Shown here: piece after piece, positions 40,141-53,395 of the stretch
Layout of the letters: each line of letters starts with the position of its first letter
How positions within the stretch are numbered: position 1 is the first letter of the stretch
Assembly (NCBI RefSeq): GCF_046630445.1
Contig: NC_092333.1
Location: 182,588,501 to 182,652,500 of the forward strand
DNA length: 64,000 bases
Reading direction: 5' to 3'
From: Rutidosis leptorrhynchoides
Taxonomy: Eukaryota > Streptophyta > Magnoliopsida > Asterales > Asteraceae
Notes under the pieces: model-generated
Database searches by the model: none
What the model saw: the letters and a program-made list of their open reading frames with translations, nothing else
Told to the model about the DNA's origin: nothing
Translations under genes and position numbers: made by a program

Positions 40141-40243
40141 CCTATTCAAGGGGAAGGTGGAATTTGTAGTGCTACAAAAGAGTTTTTTGAAATCTTTGCG
40201 TGTTGCCTGTGACAAAGCTGGATCTCATCTGTTTTTTGATGAG
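40141..40243 (+). pseudogene. Exon fragment of acetylornithine aminotransferase
   Basis: One frame gives PIQGEGGICSATKEFF and a second gives FLKSLRVACDKAGSHLFFDE, matching the conserved plant acetylornithine aminotransferase (arginine synthesis, plastid) segment EPIQGEGGIYSATKEFL...FDEV. The match switches frame in the middle, so this piece is damaged. A donor-like gtaaat follows at 40,244. It sits in the putative Helitron with fragments of other genes, so it is a captured, non-functional exon. Confidence 0.8.
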
Positions 40244-42214
40244 GTAAATATTAAGTCATTATTGGTTGTTTGGTAATAATATATAGTTCTTCAATTTTAA
40301 CTTAGTTCTAATCACGGTCTATGAGGTACATTTACGTTTCCATGTTTATGGTACTAAAAAATTAAAATTAATGCTAGCGGTGACAAAATGGGCTGGTCAA
40401 AAAGTGATTTTTGATTCATTATAAGGCGCATTGGGTTGGCTTGGCTTGCCTTGGGTTGATTCAGCCTTTGTCTTTTTTATTGCTTCACAAGTAGATAATG
40501 TATTCGATATGACTTTCAAACTATACTTAGTAGTCATTTATATTTACCCTAAATCTCCATATCAATAATTTCTTATTGTTGTTCAAGTGCTAGCTATCTT
40601 GTCTAATTAATATTAATACTGTAATTAATAACCATCATAATATAAGAGTATTTAGTTATCTATCTACTTTTTACTTATTTATTATGTATGTTTTTCTAAT
40701 TAGTATCTTATTCTTGCGTATGTGCATATCAATCTTTTAGTATAAAATTTTGAAGATCAAAATGCTCATGTTTCTAAATGTTACATGGCAAATAAACTAC
40801 TTTTTCAGCCGGAGGAAACGAGCCGAGAGTTGGACGTCTACCTATAGTATTGATTTGTGGTTGTAGAGTTACTACACAATGGGATCAGGGATAATTGTTG
40901 AGAACCAATCCTAACCAGCAACTTGCACAAGGTCAACTAAAGAATGTCATCAAGACGTATACTCTGCATGCTGTTCTTGAATTTCAAAATAAACCTTTAT
41001 GGCACAAACAATATTTGGTGAGGTATTTGTTTCAACTACTACATTTTTTCGAGTGGTATTTTGAGTAACCGGTCAAGCTATTAGAAATTTATATAGAATG
41101 TGGCAACTTTATAAGTTAGAACTTGGGATTTTGGTTGACCCAAGTCACTATTGTACTATTAGATTTTTGTATGTCATATTTGGTTAAGAATTTTTTTCTG
41201 AAGAGGTTGCGAACATTGAGATCATTATAAACGACATAAACTTCTATACCTAAGTTGCATCAAGCTTTGAGATCATTATAAACGACATAATACCGCCTGT
41301 TTATTTTATTCTTTTTCGATTGTTAGGTTTGCATTGATAAAAATTGTTAGGTTTGCATTGATAAAGGCCTTTCATTATTCCAATATCGATTACTACATAG
41401 GCTATTGGGTTATAGAAAAAATTATATGAACTTGAAATGTGATTTAGAAACAATACCTTAACTGAAACTATAAGTAAATATCTGCTGTAGGTGATGCAAA
41501 GCCATACTATTGTACAACTTTGTAAATTATGTTGCTTTTATCTGCTAAAAATGTATGTTACTACATTGTTGGTGAAAAATGTCTCATTGAATTCTGAAGA
41601 AGCAAACGTTTATTTGTTATGTTAAAAAGCTTGATGCAACGCACGGGCTCTTAAAGACAAACAGAAGTATAGTTTGGTTGGTATTTTGAACCCAAAAAGT
41701 CAAAGGGTTAAGTGTATGGTTATGGACTTGAATGTTGAATATGGGAAGAATTGGTTGCTGCCTTTCAATTATGTCAAAGGAAATAGAATTATTGAGGATT
41801 GGATGTCCTACACATGTGATGCTATGCACTTAAAGGTCCATTGGTTGATTCAAACAGTTAGTTTGTTTTATTATCAAGAATTATTTATTAGTTTGATGTG
41901 GATGGGATAATGTCAAAACTTCGTTATGCTTTAACACTTAGTCTTTTAAGGGCCACCCGTGCAACGCACGGGCTCTTAAAGGCTAGTATCCTATAATCCA
42001 AAACATTTCCAGTTTTTGTTTGATGTTTTGTTTTGCTTTATTTAAGTAACTTGCACCACATGTAAATGTATTAATTTATTTATTTATTCATTTTGGAGTT
42101 GTGCTTTAGTAAAAAAATTTTATTTTTTATTTATCTGCTCCATATTATTTACGATCTTAAAATCAAATAAGTTGGTTACTATAAAAGTAACAAGATAAAA
42201 TCTAATAGGGAGTA

Positions 42215-42789
42215 TCTTCTATCTATAGTTTCTATTAAAATCCTAAAATGATGATATCATTATTAGGCTAATTCCTTTGTTAAGAAAAAATCAAAAATAA
42301 AAAGAATAAAATCTAAGCATGGTGGGTGATGTCATTAATTTAAATAATTTTGAATTAAAATTAAATCTTATTAATTAATTATTATTATTAAATCTTATTA
42401 ATTAATTATTATTATTATTAAATCTTATTAATAATTATTTTAATTATTAAAATTAAATAATTTTGAATTATTTTAATTAATTATTTTGAATTGAGTACGA
42501 GAAGGTATAAAAGCTAGGCAGAAGGAAACAAGTTCTAAACTTATATTTTAATTTACACTTTTAAAATAAAATGACAATCAATATTATCTCTTATGATTGG
42601 ATGTGGATTGTTTAATATCATTTTAGGTGTTTGATGAAATGTCGGACTCTGTAGTTCCACGGGTCATTAAACTAAATAACTTTAGCATTTACGTTCACTT
42701 AATACCTAAAACATATCATTAATACCTAAAACATATCATTAAATTGTTTCGTTTAAACAAACCCGTGGTTCCACGGGTCATTTAACTAG
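42215..42789 (+). mobile_element. Small non-autonomous Helitron
   Basis: Starts TCTTCTATCTATAG after an A (42,214) and ends with the hairpin acccgtggttccacgggt (42,761-42,778), a short spacer and CTAG at 42,786-42,789 before T. This is about 575 bp. The 3' hairpin signature is strong, the 5' end moderate. A partial copy of the hairpin (gttccacgggtcatt) lies at 42,654-42,668. No coding content. Confidence 0.6.
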
Positions 42790-43285
42790 TATGTAGATAA
42801 AACTTTAAATATAGTGTTATCGTTCTATTAACTCATACTACACATAATTTAAATAAGTAATTGTTTGACTTCAAGGTAATTAGTTATTGTTTGCTATTTT
42901 CATTTAATATAAAGTTGACAATATTATCGATAAACTGTACAAGAGCATATTACAGCGAACAGTACAAGATTTTTTTGCGTATCATATCATGATATACTTA
43001 CGGTAATCGACTTTGCACTATTGATAACATAGTATAGTAGTAGCATTTTTTTTCCCCTTTTCTTAAAAAAAAAAAAAAACGACATTCGCTAACAGCTCTA
43101 TCTCAAGTTAAAAACAATTTTTTTTACAAACTTCACATAATATACTTATAAAAGATTTTATATAACTATATATGATATGACGACCAATAGGTAACGTACG
43201 AACATGAGAGTGCAGGATAGGAGGAGAAAATTAATGTTATACTTCGTATCTGCTTTATTGAAGTTAAATTTAGAAGTAGCAACCA
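42790..43285. other. AT-rich intergenic stretch
   Basis: No ORF, terminal repeat or RNA is recognised here. Confidence 0.5.
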
Positions 43286-43447
43286 AAGAGCTATTGGTCT
43301 AGCGGTATCGGGGTGGCCCTTCCAACCACGAGGTTGAGGGTTGAAATCCTGTTTGAGACAATTTGTGTATATATTTCGTGGTTAATTTGTGAATGTGGTG
43401 TGTGTGAGTTTGACTTTCAAAAAAGTACTTTAAACAAACATGAATTG

Positions 43448-43449
<2 letters not shown>
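43286..43449 (+). mobile_element. tRNA-derived SINE
   Basis: The head resembles a tRNA: an A-box-like ttggtctagcggt (43,294-43,306) and a B-box-like gggttgaaatcc (43,338-43,349), spaced as in RNA polymerase III internal promoters. A tRNA-unrelated body of about 90 bp follows, ending in gaattgaaa and then a long TA microsatellite (43,450-43,530) in place of a poly(A) tail. I could not find a clean target duplication. Confidence 0.6.

Positions 43450-43530
<81 letters not shown>
43450..43530. repeat. TA microsatellite at the SINE 3' end
   Basis: About 40 uninterrupted TA units begin exactly where the SINE body ends. Confidence 0.95.
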
Positions 43531-43533
<3 letters not shown>

Positions 43534-43599
43534 AATAAATAAAAAGTGAAATAGTGGTATCACGTTAATCTCTAGCGTAGCGGAGACCTAACTCTTTTG

Positions 43600-44535
43600 T
43601 TATATACATACATGCATAATTATTCCACTCACCTTAACGCCTTCGGTGAATGATAAACCAAGCTCGCAACTTCAAAATAACGTACCTATTACATTATGCA
43701 TATATATCATTCATACATTCAAGTTGGTCAACCAACTCACTCGCCACCCAAGTGTCATTTTGACCCATAGTGCAAATGTGACCCATTTGCACCTATTAAT
43801 TCTAACACTAGGTCGGGATTATGTCAAACCCTTAACATCAATTCGATTATGGTCTTAATACACTTTTTAACACAAGGTTATCGTATTTTCACACTCATTA
43901 AACAACTTAGGTCATCAAAGACTCATTTGACCCATTTTAAGGTTAACACACCCATTTGGTTAATATCTAGGTGTGCTAGTAATTAACTAACCAATTAAGA
44001 CTCATAAACCACAATCATCACCTTGAAACCGTAGGTTAGTCATTCTTGAGTCCTCATGACTCAATCTTACCCAAAAACCCCCCCAATCACTAACATTGGG
44101 TTTTATGTTCATCACTAACCCAAACCCTAACCCTTAAACTAATTAAGTCAAGATTAGGACTTACCACCGCAATCAAAATGTAGCTAGAGACTAGATGAAC
44201 AACTTTAACACTCGAGCTTAAACACGAATCGAGCTTCTTCCTTCTTGATTTGAGCATTCTCACACTAGAAATCTCTCCCTCTCTAAACTTGAAGTGGAAG
44301 GAAAAAGTAAATGAAAATGGAGTAATGACACCCACCAAACTAATCTTGGTGCCTTTAACTCGTCCCACATGTGAAAATACCAAATTACCCCTTTAAAATA
44401 TCTAGAAAAACAGAATGAGATGTCAGCTCAATCTGCACGCCGCGCAGCCCAACGCGCGTCGCACATTACTTCAGTCCCGAATTTCTCAGCCATTTTGAAT
44501 ATATACAATATGTACAAACCGGTCTCGGGTCTTAC
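43600..44535 (-). mobile_element. LTR-like fragment
   Basis: No gene is visible. The right end (gtctcgggtcttaca at 44,522-44,535) is LTR-like, and the GC-rich cgccgcgcagcccaacgcgc segment resembles 34,545-34,580. Borders and orientation are uncertain. Confidence 0.35.
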
Positions 44536-44541
44536 AACTAT

Positions 44542-45305
<764 letters not shown>

Positions 45306-45308
45306 AAA

Positions 45309-45685
45309 GTTCAAACGAGAACTAAAAAAATAGCAAGAACTGCGAGAACCATTATAAGGATTTTCACATGTGAGTAGGTTTAATCACATATAAATGTTGA
45401 TGAAGAATAAGATTGAACAAAAAATAGTTTGAAAAAACCTATAATTTAACTACATAATCAAATATATAATATCTCGTTCACATGTACAGATGTGTTTGTG
45501 TAACATACGAATATTTCATATAATCCACAATTGAACATATAATTTGTGGTTGTGAACATTTCTTTGCCAATAATATGAACATTAGATAACAGTTATATAC
45601 AAGTTATACACAACTTGTTGAATATAAATGCATATAAACCATATAATTAAATAGTTCTAGCCCTTTTTGTGGTTCTCGTTTGAAC
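45309..45685. mobile_element. Small inverted-repeat element (MITE-like)
   Basis: Begins gttcaaacgagaac (45,309) and ends gttctcgtttgaac (45,685), a perfect 14-bp terminal inverted repeat that continues imperfectly inward. The 377-bp interior is AT-rich and non-coding. No clear target duplication is visible. Confidence 0.55.
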
Positions 45686-46394
45686 CTACGTTAGTCAACG
45701 TCCGACTCGACCGACTAGTCGTTTCAAAGTCCCGACCAACATGTCTGGTATGGAAAAACCTTATGTACTTATCCAACCTTGACCGTAACTATTTATTAGA
45801 AGAAGAAAAGAAGTTTACTTTTAATTTTATGGCGTCTCAATTTTATTTTTAATTCTATTTTACTATTTTTTAAAAATTAAAAAAATTGCCTACTTATCGG
45901 ATGGAGGTCCACTCGAAAGCAATTTCTTTATCCATCGAATAGAGAGATGACTTTCTCTACTTTTGAAAGTGTTTTAGGAAATGACTTGTTTTATTTCTCG
46001 GATAGGTCGGATAGGAGAAGTATTGTCTACATCTCATCTACCCATACGCCACTAATGTGATATTAGGTTTTTTTTTTTTGTTGTAAGAAAAGAAGTTTAC
46101 TCTTCCAACATTTATCACCCATCATGGAGAACATTTTTCCAAAAATACGATTCATGGCTTTGGAATTGCAAAACTGTGAGATAGAGGTGGGAAAAAAATA
46201 TCCTTATATGCATCTCATTATATGGTATCCATTTTTCACCACAGAAAACCAAACTTTTAGAGGGCAAAATAGAATATGCACTGCCAAGGTCTACCAAAAA
46301 ATCAGACAGGTGCAACAAGTAACATAAATAATGTCTATTTTGATGTTCATTGAAATTGTTACAAAAAGTGTATTCCGAACAAAATTGAATCTGT
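45686..46394. other. Intergenic region downstream of the methyltransferase gene
   Basis: Contains the 3' untranslated part of the gene at 46,395. About 90 bases up to the stop codon are recognisably shared with the second copy (46,317 and 60,906 onward). No other gene is seen. Confidence 0.6.
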
Positions 46395-49300
46395 TTACCT
46401 CTCAAGAAGCATTACAAGTTCACAATGAGGAGTGTGAGGAAAAAGATCAACAGCCATCGCTTTAATTGGTTGAAATGGTTCTGAAATCGGCATCGATTTG
46501 GCTCTATGGCGAGCCAAACTAGCGCCGCTCATATGTTTTTTCCATCCCTGACTCTTATTGTTTCCTTTTTCATTTTTATCAGAAGATGGAGTGCAAAGTT
46601 CAATAGCATTTGCCATTAAGCTCTCGGGATTGCATGAAATATAACTACGCAAATGGAAAAAAGTTAATTATTAAAAGAAAAACGTGTCACGTGGAATATA
46701 AAGAATGGTAAAAAGTTAGAAACTTACACAAGTCTCTTTAAACCCGAATGAGTTCTAAGTGCTTTAATCACCTGCAATCGATGTATCCAAAAAGGGTTAT
46801 AACAAACTGCTTCAAAACTGATTATTTATAGGTAAAGTATAAGTACTTATTTTTCCCTTTTTAAGTACTTCTTATCTGCATTTACTCACAAAAACATGTT
46901 TTAGGTTCAGACTTCAGATGCAATTCTATTAGCATTTATACATAATTATTATATTAAGAATAAAGAAAATATAAATTAACCAGCATATGTTCAAGATATA
47001 CATCAATGGTGTCATGTTGTGCATAATGTCTGTTTGGTTTCTTTATAAACTATTAGCTACTTAAATAATAAAAGTAGCTAGGTACTCAACAACTAATAAT
47101 CTGATTATTTCAACTTAAAAAAACATAAGCACATCCAAAAGCCCCGTATATTTCAATAACGAAAGTAGGGAAAACTTACGGTGGGATGAAGTCCAACACG
47201 AGGAGGGTCCACAATGGCGACAACGTTATCAAAATGATGAATCTTGTTAAGTTTCTTGATATCTTCTTTGTTACCCTCGGACTCATCTTTAACGTCTTCG
47301 TTAGTACTTATCTCTTCTTTAATACCAATAGCAGCATCATTGTTTTCATCTTGATTTGTTGTTAAGTACTCTTTTAATAGAGATCCCATAACATCCTCTG
47401 CCTGTAATGTACAAACATATAAAATTTTGTCTAGAAGAATATATATTTAAGTCTGTTCAGTTTCACATTATTAACTACATTTTCCTCACCTTTGAGCAGA
47501 CAAAACGGCAATTCATTATGCCATTTATTTCAGCATTTCTATTTGCATCAGCTACTGCAGACGCATTCATTTCAATGCCAACAACCTGATTAAACAGACA
47601 TTTCGAAAGCAATTAAGTGATTGTTTTAAATCAAAATCAGATAAGACAATCACTTATAAACGAGTTGCAAAAACTAATGTTTGCATGTGGTTCTAATATA
47701 TGAAACTGTAAAATTTACTTAAATCAGTATTTAGAATGTTGACACTTATGATTATTAAAAGCACTTATATGCCTAAGATATTGTTAACCTACTTGTTTCT
47801 ATTGATTATTCCTTAGAAAATAAACAGATAAGCAGTTTTCAGAGAAGTGTTCAGAATTGTTGATTTATTAAAATTAAAAATTAAAAATATATACTATAAA
47901 CAGATAAACACTTGCATAAGCACTCCTAAACATCCCTGTTTGACGATTAGTTTTGTTAATATTTGGTACGTGACTAACTATTTGACCCCTATATATTCTG
48001 ACAATAAAAACAAAGATTTATCCTCGTGATTTGAAGCCGTAATAATTAGATTATCGGTTTCCAAATGCAAATTCAAACACACATTATGTATATAAATGGT
48101 GATTTTGAATAATAATAGTTCATGGTTCATTTTCCACATTTTAAAACCATCAGTTAAGGATTTTAAAAGGTGAGAGCAAATTACCATTCCAACACGGTGG
48201 GCTAACGTAAGGCCAATTGTTCCGGTACCACAGCATACATCAAAAAGCAATGTGTTGGGTCCCAAACCCGCCCAATCCCCAGCAAGCGAGTACAGTTTTT
48301 CTGCTGCAAGTGTATTCACCTGCAAGATTAAGTTTACACAAATTTAGAAATCTCTGGTTTAAAAAGAGATGGCATAATTACAAAGGCATCAATCTCAATG
48401 TGATTACTTATAAATGATAGTTTTGGGTTGTGTTTTGTCTCAAATGGGTCAAATTGAAAAATTAAAAGGGAAAAAAAGGCTAATGATATATTCACCACTT
48501 AAATTACTACATCCACCAAACATACGCACTATTTAGTTGTGTAGTACAAACTATTAATGCATAGTTTATGGTGGATGAAGTAATTTCAGTGGTGGGAAAA
48601 TCAACTCGAAAAAAAAGGTCAAAAATGTAGGAAATCACCCGAAAGTCTTTATGCATACAACTCACTGATGATTCTTTATAAGAATTAGATTTAGATTATT
48701 ATTCAAAAATTGGTAAACAGGCGTTTTTGGGGTCAAGCCAATATGACCTGTGCCAAAAATTACCAGATTCAACCACAACTTGTTTAACCAACCCGACCAA
48801 CCCGCCCTATTTACTCATCTTCATGCCTATGTAGTAGCTTTATGTAAAGAAAAAGGCTATAAATTAAGTACAGTACTTGAAAAAAGGCTGTTGGGGATAT
48901 ACAAAACTGAAGATTGTTTATATAGTCTCGAATTCTAGCTTCTGCATCAACTTCAGAATTGTCCACAGATTTACTCTCAGCCTTTGTTAGTGACAGTGAG
49001 CGCATTGGTGCATCAGCTGGTGCTACATTCGATACCCCTTGATGATCCTGTATAAAATATAAAATATAAAATTTAAAAGATTCTTACTTTATTTTCTGAG
49101 GTTGACACGTTGGCGGGTTTTTTTTTGTGTGAAATATTGACATTAGACGGGGCTTTTTCGTCAAGAAAATCTTGAAAATGTATGATATTTTGGATTTTAT
49201 CTGTTGTTGGTGCGTTAAAATTAAAATTTGAAGGTTATTTTGTTACTTGAGCTTTTAAAAAGAGTTAATCAAGTGATTAGTTGATACCTGAACAGCAAGT

Positions 49301-51747
49301 ACTTTAAGAGGCAAAGAAGGTGAATTTATAGAAGCTCCCACCACAATAGCTTCAGCCATCTTCTTAAGTTCAGCATCAACAAGTTCTTTATCGAAGCCTG
49401 CTGAAGAAATCTGCAAATAAAAATCATAAAAACTATTTGTCTGTATTATATATATCTAAAAGAGCATGTCCAATTGAAAAAAAAAAAAAAAAGACAACCT
49501 GAACCATAAGCAAGACCTCTGCAATGTTTGTTTCTCCCTCGGTGATATTGCCAGGTGTCCTTCCTTCTCGAACCTAGTTATATGATAGTATGTGAACATG
49601 GTTATTAGACAACAAAAAATGAACCAAAATGCACCTTTAGCAAAATAAAAAGATCAGTTCTTACAGTTAGTTGACGCCAAAATCCGGAATTATTCATCCT
49701 ATTCCATATAGGAAAGGTTGAATTTTGTAAAAAATTCTGGAATATTTCAGCATACTTGCAGCCAATTTTGGAAACATTTGGACAATCAGTAGGTTCTTCA
49801 ACTGCTGTCACCCCCTCCCTAATTCATTTAATCAAATAATAATAACGTTAAATTGTGAGCTAAAAATTAGAGAAAAAAAGAATAACCAACTCAGGTCAAA
49901 TGATATACAAAAAAAACCTGAAATTTCCAAGCAAAAAACCAACAGTAGGTTTTCCCTGTAGAGAATATCCGATAGAAAATTCGCATTTGTTACGATATCC
50001 ATTTACAAGTGGTGATTCAATTATACCCTCTAGTTTGCAAGCAAGACCACCTGCAAAAATTAAAAAATACAGTTTTTTTTTATATTTATTTTAAGTATAT
50101 CTCCTTAAAGAGAGATCTTGAAGGTTTAAATGAGAAAAGATGGTGAATCTTATTGTGTTCGATTAAGTAGGCACCTATTTCCCTGGATTTAAGTATCCAA
50201 TCTGGTTGTGAGACTCCATCGGGACAAGCTTTGCGTGCATTTCGAGCCTACATTGAGTCAGTGGCCATCGTTAACAAAAAAATACGAAAATCTTCATAAC
50301 AAATCCTAATGGTTGGATAAAAAAAGAAATTTTTAGAGTGCAGTTACTTGCAAAAAAAGTAAGCAGACAGATATAGAAAATAAGAAGAAATATTATAAGA
50401 ACTTTTAAAAACTCTACTATATATTTTTTCAGCTATTTTTCTTATCCATAGATAAAAAAAAAAAAAAAAAAAACTCATGTCTTCGAAACTGGAAATGAAA
50501 TATCGTTAAAATGCTTCGAATATCCACCTATTTTCTAGTGATTGAAAAGAACATTTCACGTTTTATCCCAAAACAAAGATCATCCGTTAAGAGCACTCTT
50601 CTGCAACTAAGTGCAACCCTATTGATACCCAAACTATGCTATTACGTATTCAAATGAGAAACAAATGCAAGAGTTGCTTACAAGTTTTTTCAAGATTTGC
50701 GTGATATTCTTCTTCTTTTGTTCCAACTGATCTTCATAAGACATATGTGCAAGTGGAGTAACAGCATCACGCGCACTTCTACCACTTCCAGGAGTAGATT
50801 CATCATTACCTAACTCTGAATTATCCGAAAGCATTTTTGGTTTCACATTCCTATCGAAAGATCTCGGATTAGCATCCACTATCTTTAAATTTTTATTTCG
50901 AAACGGTTTCCCCTGCAGCTTCTGTTATAACAACAATTAACGTTACAGACCGTAATTACAAAAGATAATATCTCAAATTTTCATTATTCACAAAGATAAT
51001 ACCTCAACTGCAACTTTTACTTGCTCTTCTGTTTCGAAAGTTACAAATGCTACTAACATTCCTTTCCTTGTTTTCGCTGATTTATATTCAATCCCCTACA
51101 TATAATAACACATTTGATTAGATTACACAACAATTCAAAAGTGCATTTATCAGTTTTGTAAAATATCAATAAAAATAAGTTCACCTAAACTCCATTTAAA
51201 TATATACATACAATAATTGAATAAAACTATAAATTTCAAAAAACCATACCTCCTCATTTAAAAAGTTGGTTAAATCATCAGAAGTCCATTTAACTGGAAG
51301 ATTAATCAAACACTTATCAAGTGCAGATTCAGTGCATTCTTCTTCCGTTACCGTCTCCGTCACCATGACGTCATCAGCACCTTCATTATCCAATTTCAAC
51401 TTCTTCGCTTTCTCGGAAGTAGGGTCCCAAGTATTATCGGGTCGGATCCTGAGCTCCGACTCTCCGTGAGCAAACTTGCAGGTGTCTCCATGACTACACG
51501 CAGCTCCGGTTCGTCTAAAATAAGAACATAAACTCGTTTTCCATAGAGGATTGACTGAACCGGTTTTTTCATCCGGTTCCGGTTCGGATTCGGTTCGCTT
51601 ACGTTTCTCACCTTGTTGAGAAGCTAGGGATGCTTGAGAGACATTTAGCTCGTTTTCCGGTGGTGTTGGTTGGCCTACGCCGGTCAACGTTGAGTCATTG
51701 GTGGTTTCAATGGCGATTGACGGACTATTTAGATTTTCAGTAGTCAT
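46395..51747 (-). CDS. CCCH zinc-finger tRNA (uracil-5-)-methyltransferase, TRMT2A/TrmA type, complete
   Basis: Fourteen exons: 51250-51747, 51003-51095, 50682-50921, 50175-50247, 49918-50050, 49665-49818, 49499-49573, 49288-49410, 48877-49047, 48185-48319, 47490-47585, 47180-47401, 46728-46771, 46395-46644. All introns are GT-AG and phases agree, giving 768 residues, close to the roughly 800 of the Arabidopsis C3H24 homologue. It has a CCCH finger (C74, C84, C90, H94), an RRM-like segment (about 143-197), a TrmA core, a SAM-binding motif [11 protein letters not shown] (547-557), DPPRVGLH (662-669), YISCNP with the likely catalytic Cys 690, and the C-terminal [10 protein letters not shown] with the likely general base Glu 761. 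By family it makes 5-methyluridine in the tRNA T-loop with SAM as donor. The location in the cell is not evident. This is the only complete host gene in the window. Confidence 0.93.
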
Positions 51748-51765
51748 ATTATCGTTACAATTTGG

Positions 51766-51781
51766 GGGTTTAGGGTTTAGG
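51766..51781 (-). promoter_or_regulatory. Telo-box in the 5' leader of the methyltransferase gene
   Basis: On the minus strand, cctaaaccctaaaccc lies about 20-35 bases upstream of the start codon. Telo-boxes (aaaccctaa) near the start of plant genes are known to accompany genes of the translation machinery, which fits a tRNA-modifying enzyme. Whether it is in the promoter or the leader cannot be told. Confidence 0.55.
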
Positions 51782-52408
51782 TAGCACCGGTATATGTTTT
51801 GGTTTTATGAGTACGGAGTATTTAGTAAGAACTGTACTTTTTTGCGCTTTAAAAAGTTATCTAAGCTTGGTACGATTTTTGGATCATACAGAGTGGTAGG
51901 TTATTTTTTTACAGTAATTTTTTTAAGAAGTTTTAAAATCTTTTAAACTCTAATAAATGGGAATTGGTGATAACGATTACTAGTATTTTTTAAATGTTTT
52001 AAACAACTTAATTATATGACTTTGATTAGTTATATAAAAAAAATTAAACAATGAGAATTTAGTAAGTTTTATATTAGTTGGTTTTCCGAATTTTTTTTAA
52101 TCCAATATCTTTTTGAGTCGTATCTTATCTATACATATATACATATATATACATATATACATATACATATACATATATATATAAAGCGCATCCCTTTAAT
52201 CCTACGTGTCAATTTCTCATTAATCTGAATTAAATAAATCCTACGTGTCATTCTATCAATCAATCCTAAATACAGAACTATACGTGTCGTTTTATTATTA
52301 ACAATTAAATAATTAAATAGATCTTAAAAAGACTTTAATTTTGGTAAGTAAATTAAAGGATGGTACGTAATAGGTTGAAATTTACGAAAGTCAAAGATAT
52401 TTACAAAT
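51782..52408. other. Upstream region of the methyltransferase gene
   Basis: AT-rich, with a short tatacata-type repeat at 52,128-52,180 and two copies of an aatcctacgtgtca word (52,199 and 52,239). No gene is seen. Confidence 0.5.
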
Positions 52409-52528
52409 GGGGATGATTCTCACACACTGTTTTTTGATCCTTACACACCCTTTTACCCTATTATTAGGGAGGAGTTCAAGTAAATTGGTGTGTGAGGATC
52501 AAAAAACAGTGTGTGAGAATCATCACCC
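52409..52528. mobile_element. 120-bp MITE with 10-bp target duplication
   Basis: Near-perfect 41-bp terminal inverted repeats (gatgattctcacacactg and its complement) leave only about 35 bp in the middle. The bases atttacaaat occur at 52,399-52,408 and 52,529-52,538, an exact 10-bp target duplication. A 9-10-bp duplication suggests a Mutator-like family. Confidence 0.9.
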
Positions 52529-53395
52529 ATTTACAAATTGATATCTATTCCATAATAATATAATAATAGAATAATAAATATTCCTAATATATTGATTCTT
52601 GATAACAGATTATATATTATATAAAAATTCAATTGATATATATTCGTCTACTGTGTTAGTTGTAGATGTATGGGCATGTATATAATAGGTCTTTTTGGAT
52701 TATTATAATCAATATCAATAAAGTCAATAATAGATTCTAATTTAAGGTACAAACACACACTACAACAAAATAGGCAATTATACACACTTATTAATGCATT
52801 TGGTCACATTTTAAAGTATGTACAAAAATGAAGTTCACACTCGATTAAAGTGTGGAGGAATTGAGCGCAGCAAAAGTACCGACACATTAAAGTGTGAGAT
52901 TACTTGAATAATGTTCACACTTCTAGTTGTGAATATATGAGTTAATTGTTCACACTTACATTTGTGAAATTGTAACAAAGTTGTTCACACTTGTAATTGT
53001 GGATTTACGAGTTAATTGTTCACACTTACGATCGTGAAATTGTAACAAAGTTGTTCACTCTACCAAGTGTGACAAAAAACTTCACGCTAACAACTGTGAC
53101 ATTTTATGTTATTTATTCACAATTTTCACACATTTATAAGTGTGAGGTTTTCATTTGTTCAGAATTTTTAAAATTAGGATTTTTATGGAATGGTTCAGAT
53201 ACGTATATTTACTTTCAGTTACGCACAGTTTTATATTTTTTATTTATATTTATATAATAATAAAATAAAACAAGTAATCCAACCAGTTGGAACATAAGTT
53301 AATTTATAATTTAAAAGTAAACAAGCAGTCGGTTCAAAATTTATTACATATACCAACACTTCTATTACATATACATATATGTATCTATTAGATAT

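Larger units (their letters stand above)
36880..41986 (+). mobile_element. Helitron carrying host gene fragments (5' end uncertain)
   Basis: The 3' end is clear: a perfect 7-bp stem with a 3-base loop, cccgtgcaacgcacggg (41,956-41,972), then ctcttaaagg and a terminal CTAG at 41,983-41,986, followed by T. This is the plant Helitron signature of hairpin, short spacer and CTRR with insertion between A and T. A second partial copy of the end lies near 41,636-41,656. Upstream are exon-like pieces from unrelated genes, as expected for a gene-capturing non-autonomous Helitron. No Rep/helicase is seen. The 5' TC terminus is a guess near 36,880. Confidence 0.6.
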
